NCBI RefSeq assembly: GCF_020882245.1 | Contig: NC_083598.1 | Coordinates: 88,293,714-88,357,713 of the forward strand | Length of the DNA stretch: 64,000 nt | Reading direction: 5' to 3' | From: Rhopalosiphum padi | Taxonomy: Eukaryota; Arthropoda; Insecta; Hemiptera; Aphididae | Position numbers and translations under genes: made by a program | Notes under the pieces: generated by a model | The model's database searches: none | Told to the model about the DNA's origin: nothing | The model's input: the letters and a program-made list of their open reading frames with translations, nothing else | Shown here: positions 58,133-64,000 of the stretch, in pieces | Layout of the letters: each line of letters begins with the position of its first letter | Numbering within the stretch: position 1 is the stretch's first letter

Positions 58133-61100
58133 GACAGAGTGACAGAGAGACACAAAGGTAATAAGACATATACATGTGTATATAATATAGTGCATGTTGT
58201 GATATTGCGGTGTTATGTGAACGGTTAAACGACGCTACATAATGTATTAAGTATATTATTAATATGAGATCCAAAATCGATAAACTGTCGACATCGATAA
58301 AAAAAAAATTAATATAAATTATATATGAGAAATAACTGTTGGTCGATAATAAGCAGGTTTACTGACAGCGATTTCCATCACTATTACTACTATGCTTACA
58401 CATTGCGCTTCACATGCGTTATGATCAAAGACGGCACTTTATATTATTGTTAGATTCGAATTAAAAATAGCGTTTGATACAGCACCGATTTTTGTTTTTA
58501 ATAATATCAGTAACCTATATACCCTTTTAAAATATGTTAACTTTTTTTAAAATTTGGAAAATTTAAAGTATTAGGTATAATACTTAATATGCAAATTTTA
58601 AATTTGATATTATGCTGACTTTCTCACGGTTATGTCCATTGATGTAACAATAATGGGCTTTTGATATAAATTTTTTTTTTGTTTCTTATAACGTATCTAT
58701 TAATAGATGTATGTATATTGTATATTTTAAGTTTATTATTGTGTGACTGGTTTGCTGAGGTATCATGTGTATACATTTTTATTCCGTCGAAAACTTTTTC
58801 CGTTCAATCGCGCTATGTGTACATCAACTAATTATAATAATATTGTCGATAGACGGGAGCAAACACGTTTTTTTTTTCATAATATAAGTAAATATTATCA
58901 TACATTTCTGCGTCCGCCACCGTAGGTACGCTGCAGCAGACAACGCGCACGCGGTTTACGTTTGTCGACCATAAATCTTCGACCTCCTATTGCCCCGATC
59001 CGCGGGCGTTGAGTGACGCAGGAAGTATATACCTGTACCTATTCTGTAGTATAATGTATTCACGGAATAGAACGTCATCGTCGCTCGCCGGTAAATCATC
59101 GATTGTCCGCGAGTAGTCGACCAACTCACTAAAAAAATGTGAAAAATAATCGTAATAAAAAAAACATCGTATATATATACTATTATGATAATGATCTCAA
59201 CATCATCCGTTTGGCTGTTTTTTTTCTTCAATTTATCGGAAAATTATGATTTAGATGGAAACGTCTATGGGCCGATCGCGGCGACCTATAGTAATTATTC
59301 CCGAGACGAGTGGTATCATCGACTATAATACTATATACATATTAGAACATTTCGTTAATTTTTTGTATATATATATATTATTTAAACCTTTGGGCTTTGA
59401 CCATTTGGAACGTCCTTTAAATATCGAACTATATAGATATTTACATAATATTATCATTATTTTCAAATACTTATCGTTGTCTAGTATGTATAATGTCATT
59501 ATTACAGCAATAGGTAATTTATACCTGATTTAGTGATATTTATTAAAGTCTTATCAGTGTAACTAAAATGATTAAGTCCTTGACATTTGAATTTCAAACC
59601 AATTGTCCAAAAGAAAACAAAAAATTCTGTAACATCGCCATGGGCCCAATACTCCAATGTGTATACAACGATAAATAATTATAAACATAATATAATATTA
59701 TAATACATTAATATATGATTTTGGTCAACGGGGTTATTCCTACAGTTTTTCACAGATATTACAATCGTACGGCGACGCATTATTATAATATCATAATACG
59801 GTTGCAGTCGTATTTAATATTTTTATCACGTACACTGGTATGTAGATATTAAATTATTTTAATACCATAATGTTAATATATCAAACTATCATATGGATTT
59901 AAACATTGGACGTCTGACGATTAATTACCATCAGATGCGGTTTACCCCTTTTCTCCAGGGTTCCCGGTACACATTTTATTTCGCGTTCAATGCACATACC
60001 ACAGCCACGTTTGCGTCACATACCAATAACAACCGGTGCACGTGTGTGTTTTTACGTAAAGTCTATTACGCATATATATATATATTATGTTGTTGGGTAC
60101 GAAAGACGTAATAATTAACGACATTAAAACCCGGCCGGGGGTCCATATTATTGCCTGTTGCGGTGCGGTGTGCATTGCATATAATATAATACGCGGACAA
60201 GTTTTGCAGTCGAGTTTGACAAGGTTTTCGCGACGGCGCGTCGATTATTAATCTTTTTTTTATGACCAATTATCGGCTCATCATCATCGGGTGGCGAGGA
60301 TCTGGCCGATGAATTCAGAAGCTTATTCGAACACTGTCATCGTAATTATATTTATAATATACGTTGCTCTGTACATCGTCTACATATTAACAGTAATAAG
60401 CCCTCGGACACCCCCGTCGGACTTTGAAAGTCCTCTTATTATTTTATATAATATGTACAGCTCATCGACTATATCGCTATTATAATATATCACATGTTGT
60501 ATAATATATTAACCTGCAGACGTCGTGCGGCGATAGTGTAATTGACGGACAAAAATCGACAGCCCTCCGTGTGACTTATATATTATTATGTGCGAACACC
60601 TTATGTTAATTATTAAGTCTGTCCGTTCAAATTTCATAACCCTGTAAAAGGTATACGTATAATAAGCAATAATCGTGATTAAATCTTTATTTATGTATAA
60701 TGATTTTTATAATATTTCATGCTTAGGTATATTGTTTGCACTTGAGAATATAAAATCTGGGTATTAATGAGACGACAACTATTGTTTTTTAGGGGATTTT
60801 TAGAGCTTTTAATATACTTATCTTCGGATTTATACAGTAAAATAGATCCATAAGTCGTGGTGTAGAAGAAAAAACAAACTTCTAAACTATTTAGAGAAAT
60901 TAAATTTAAATAAAGTTTTAGGAATTTAGTCTTTTCTGGGTTAAAAAATGCATAAAAAGCTCAACAAAATAATAAAAAAAATGTTTATCAAAACTACCAC
61001 CCCTAATTTAGATTATTTATTTGCTGGAAATCTTTCGCTATAGTTTTAAAAGAATAATCATATCTCAAACGAGTTGTTTCAAAGTGCCTTCAGCGTATCA

Positions 61101-61281
61101 AATACATATAGGTATATACTATATTCATACAAAATATAAATTATTACACCGGGAATGAAAACACATGAATTATTTAAACCGGAAACGAATAACATTGAAA
61201 CCTCATGTTTAACAGAAACTAATGGTGTATGTGTATTATAATCTAATTATTGTTGTAGACAAAGTAAGCCGACTTTGTTTA

Positions 61282-61312
<31 letters not shown>
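61282..61312. repeat. (AAT)n microsatellite
   Basis: About 10 copies of the AAT trinucleotide in AT-rich DNA. Seen directly. Confidence 0.95.
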
Positions 61313-64000
61313 GGTTAAATGTTGATATAAGTTTAACCTTCGAAAAATTTTTGTTTTAAAATATATGCAAGTAAAGGTGTATCAATATACTATTTTTGTA
61401 CGTTAGGCCATTAAGGTTTGCTTTTCAATTATAAAAGTACAAATTATAATGTTACACAACTGTAAAGTATAATAAATTATAATACATAGGAGATAGGAAC
61501 AGTAATAACTATTTTTTTTCATTTTCATAATCGCATATGCATTATGTATAAATAAAGTAAAAATATTATGAATTATAATTTGTATTAATTTGTATAGGTA
61601 TCAATTATTTATTAGTTATGATTTTATGAAGTAAAATATTATCTAAGTAATTACCAATGTAGTGGCAATAAAAAGCGTCAAAATAAAGAACATTTTTATC
61701 ACGTTTATTTTTTATAGCTATTTATTATTTTAAAATATTAATCATAAAAATAAAATACCACTAATTTTGTGTGACGAGCAAATCGTACAATTAATGAAAA
61801 TGCAGATTTCATCGTAGTATAATATTGATCAACAAATTATAAATAATGATATAATGATAACTATATATTAATTTTTTATTTCTTTCAAATACGTTTTTTT
61901 TTATTAACATTTTATAAAGTACTGTGAAAAAACGATGTTAATTTTCAACTAGTAATAACGCTATAATTACTCTACGTATATTTAGTATGTAAATTTATTT
62001 TACACATTCACACATTAAAAAAGTACAATATTGTGATGGTGGATAGTATTTATCAATTAATTATCTGTGTAAATTAATGTGAAATGGTGATGACATCATG
62101 ACTCTATGATTAATTAAAACATAATATGTATACATTTAATTAACATCGAAACAATAGTCAATAAGTGTATTTGTATAATATATTTTATCTATTTTATTTG
62201 TTTTTTTTTACAGTTAATTTGCTATATATATACATTTAAATTTGCAAACCTTATAGATCGATAAATTTCAGCTATTCAAAGGCGCCAAATTAACAATAAT
62301 ATTATCAGTTTACAAAGTTAGGTTAGTGTTAATTAATTTTAATCTACAAGTCATAATAATAAGATGATTTCAATTTAGAATTTTTTTGCACGTCAAGTTA
62401 TGTGTCGGGAAATTCTGCAGTGACGTGAGTGTGTAACGAATGACGGCCACAAGGGTGTTGTCTCAGAGTTTATGAAGGGGAGTGTGGATATAGCATTATT
62501 TCATTGTTAGTCATTTCTCGTCTTCTATATTGACGGTAGTTCAAAAGTGGAATCCCGTAAAATCGTTAAACCGGACTTGGCACTTAATAAGCTTTTAAAG
62601 TCGTATTTATTGTACTATTTTTGTCATCTGGACTCATCAATACGATCATTTAATTTATTATCACCTCGTCGAGCCACGATGTGCCTAATTTTTTTTTTAC
62701 ATTTATACATTTATACCCATGTGTTGATAAATAATACCATAATTAATCAATAATATACAAATAATATACATATATGTATGTATATGTATATGTATATGTA
62801 AACGTGCATATAGATAAAGCGTACCTATAACGGCTATAATTATATGTTACTATTATACAATCGTCTTAAAGCTCATGAATGACAATACTATAGTAATTTT
62901 TCTAGATTCCTGCCGCGTTTTCCAATCATAGACGTAAAATGAATAATTATATTTTACGGTTAAATTATAATACTGTCCCGTGTGCGCAGAGAGTCAAATT
63001 TCGCGTGAAAGTATAATACGGGTATGTCAATTACTGCGACGAGGTTCGTACTTTGTTTGTTATTTGATATAATTGTTGTTTTATTTTTTTATTTTTTGTC
63101 GCCGTCACAAAACGAGTTTCCTTCGGTGGTTATGGAACTATATAATATATATATATAATAGATTCGATGTTGGTACCTACTACCATTTTTATTATTATTA
63201 TTTTTTTTTTATTCTGTTTGTAATTCAATATGCAACGAGATGAGAAACCACGTGTCCATCAAATGTGTGTACAATCATCGGTCACATCGGCTAGTTGCAC
63301 GTAAAAAAGCAGACGTAAAAAAAAACTGTTTAGAATTATAGCAATTACTGCGACAGTTTTCCTCATATTGTATTCTTTCCTAGAACATAATAATATAATA
63401 ATAATATATACCGTGTTGTGTGATTTGACACAAATTTTTAAATAACATATCACATTATACTTTACAAGTTACAACGATCCTATATATATATATATATATT
63501 ATATATTATATTAGGTACATATTTTACATTAATTAAATACTTAAACTCTATACAGCAGTTACCTTATATTTATTACACTAGTTTTTTGAAACCAATTTTT
63601 TTTCATGAAAAAAAATGTTTAATATTGACATATTGTACATTGGTATAGTTTAATATATTTATAAAACTGCATTTTTACCTTTTAATTTTGTTATAATAAG
63701 TAAACTAATTTACTAGTTTTCTCAATATCAATTTATATCTTTAACTATAAAAACAAAAGTATGAACGAATATAGTGGACTACAGATTTTACATGCATCCC
63801 TTATAATTTTGCATCACACATCTGAAAATTTTGTTTTAAAAACATGTAAGTATATAACATAGCAAATTTTCGTTAAGTAGAACCAATTGTTTGTTAGATT
63901 TATTATTTTAATTAAGATATGAGAATTTTTAAATTATAATATTTGCAACACTTATATCTTGCTTAAAATTAAAATATAAAAAAAAGCCAAAAATTAATCA

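Larger units (their letters stand above)
54921..64000. other. Intergenic sequence to window end, no gene recognised
   Basis: 54921-56950 is AT-rich, with an ATAAT pentanucleotide run at about 55507-55530. CpG-richer blocks lie at 57000-58300, 58740-59120, 59880-60560 and 62380-63400. The rest is AT-rich. I see no conserved protein, no tRNA gene and no mobile element with clear ends. Confidence 0.6.

Noticed and set aside
57855..58274. 139-codon minus-strand ORF
   Set aside because: Low-complexity translation of GT and GA repeats (SLSLSL, HTHTHT) with no domain.
62547..62753. 68-codon ORF near the window end
   Set aside because: No recognised domain, promoter or splice context, and the end is repeat-like.
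1..64000. CRISPR arrays, bacterial operons or prophage
   Set aside because: Spliced genes, SINE, LINE and hAT elements show eukaryotic nuclear DNA; no regularly spaced direct repeats were seen.

Overview
The window comes from an animal nuclear genome. It is AT-rich, with GT-AG spliced exons, long introns, many (TA)n, (CA)n and (AAT)n microsatellites, a tRNA-derived SINE and hAT transposons. The overall style (TA-rich background, poly-G hAT ends, a Jockey-like LINE tail) fits a hemipteran insect, most likely an aphid. The species assignment is inference; no marker gene proves it.

One host gene is certain. Positions 1593-38940 (+) hold the complete ortholog of USP48, ubiquitin carboxyl-terminal hydrolase 48. 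I assembled it by hand as 18 coding exons with GT-AG junctions; the phases close exactly to 3588 nt, or 1195 residues plus stop. Order: N-terminal lead, USP catalytic domain (Cys99, His362, Asn379), three DUSP-type modules, a basic stretch, and a C-terminal ubiquitin-like domain. Exons 1-11 occupy only 5 kb (1593-6617) with mostly 63-124 bp introns. Exons 12-18 are scattered over 26 kb behind introns of 2.9-6.2 kb. This change of architecture coincides with a roughly fourfold rise in exon CpG density.

Mobile DNA inside the gene: intron 8 carries a SINE (12-bp target duplication) and, about 450 bp on, a short non-autonomous hAT element (8-bp target duplication). Intron 12 carries the 3' end of a decayed Jockey-like LINE and, beside it, a long inverted repeat with 92-bp arms.

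From 38941 to the end (25 kb) I find no conserved host gene. The proximal part is the USP48 3' UTR. A 1.6-kb hAT element (47559-49157, 8-bp target duplication, 16-bp terminal repeats) holds the C-terminal part of a transposase and a short first-exon remnant, so it looks internally deleted. A SINE-tail fragment lies near 42.3 kb. The rest alternates AT-rich DNA with CpG-richer islands full of microsatellites. These islands may be regulatory DNA or hold unrecognised first exons, but nothing in them can be called a gene from sequence alone.
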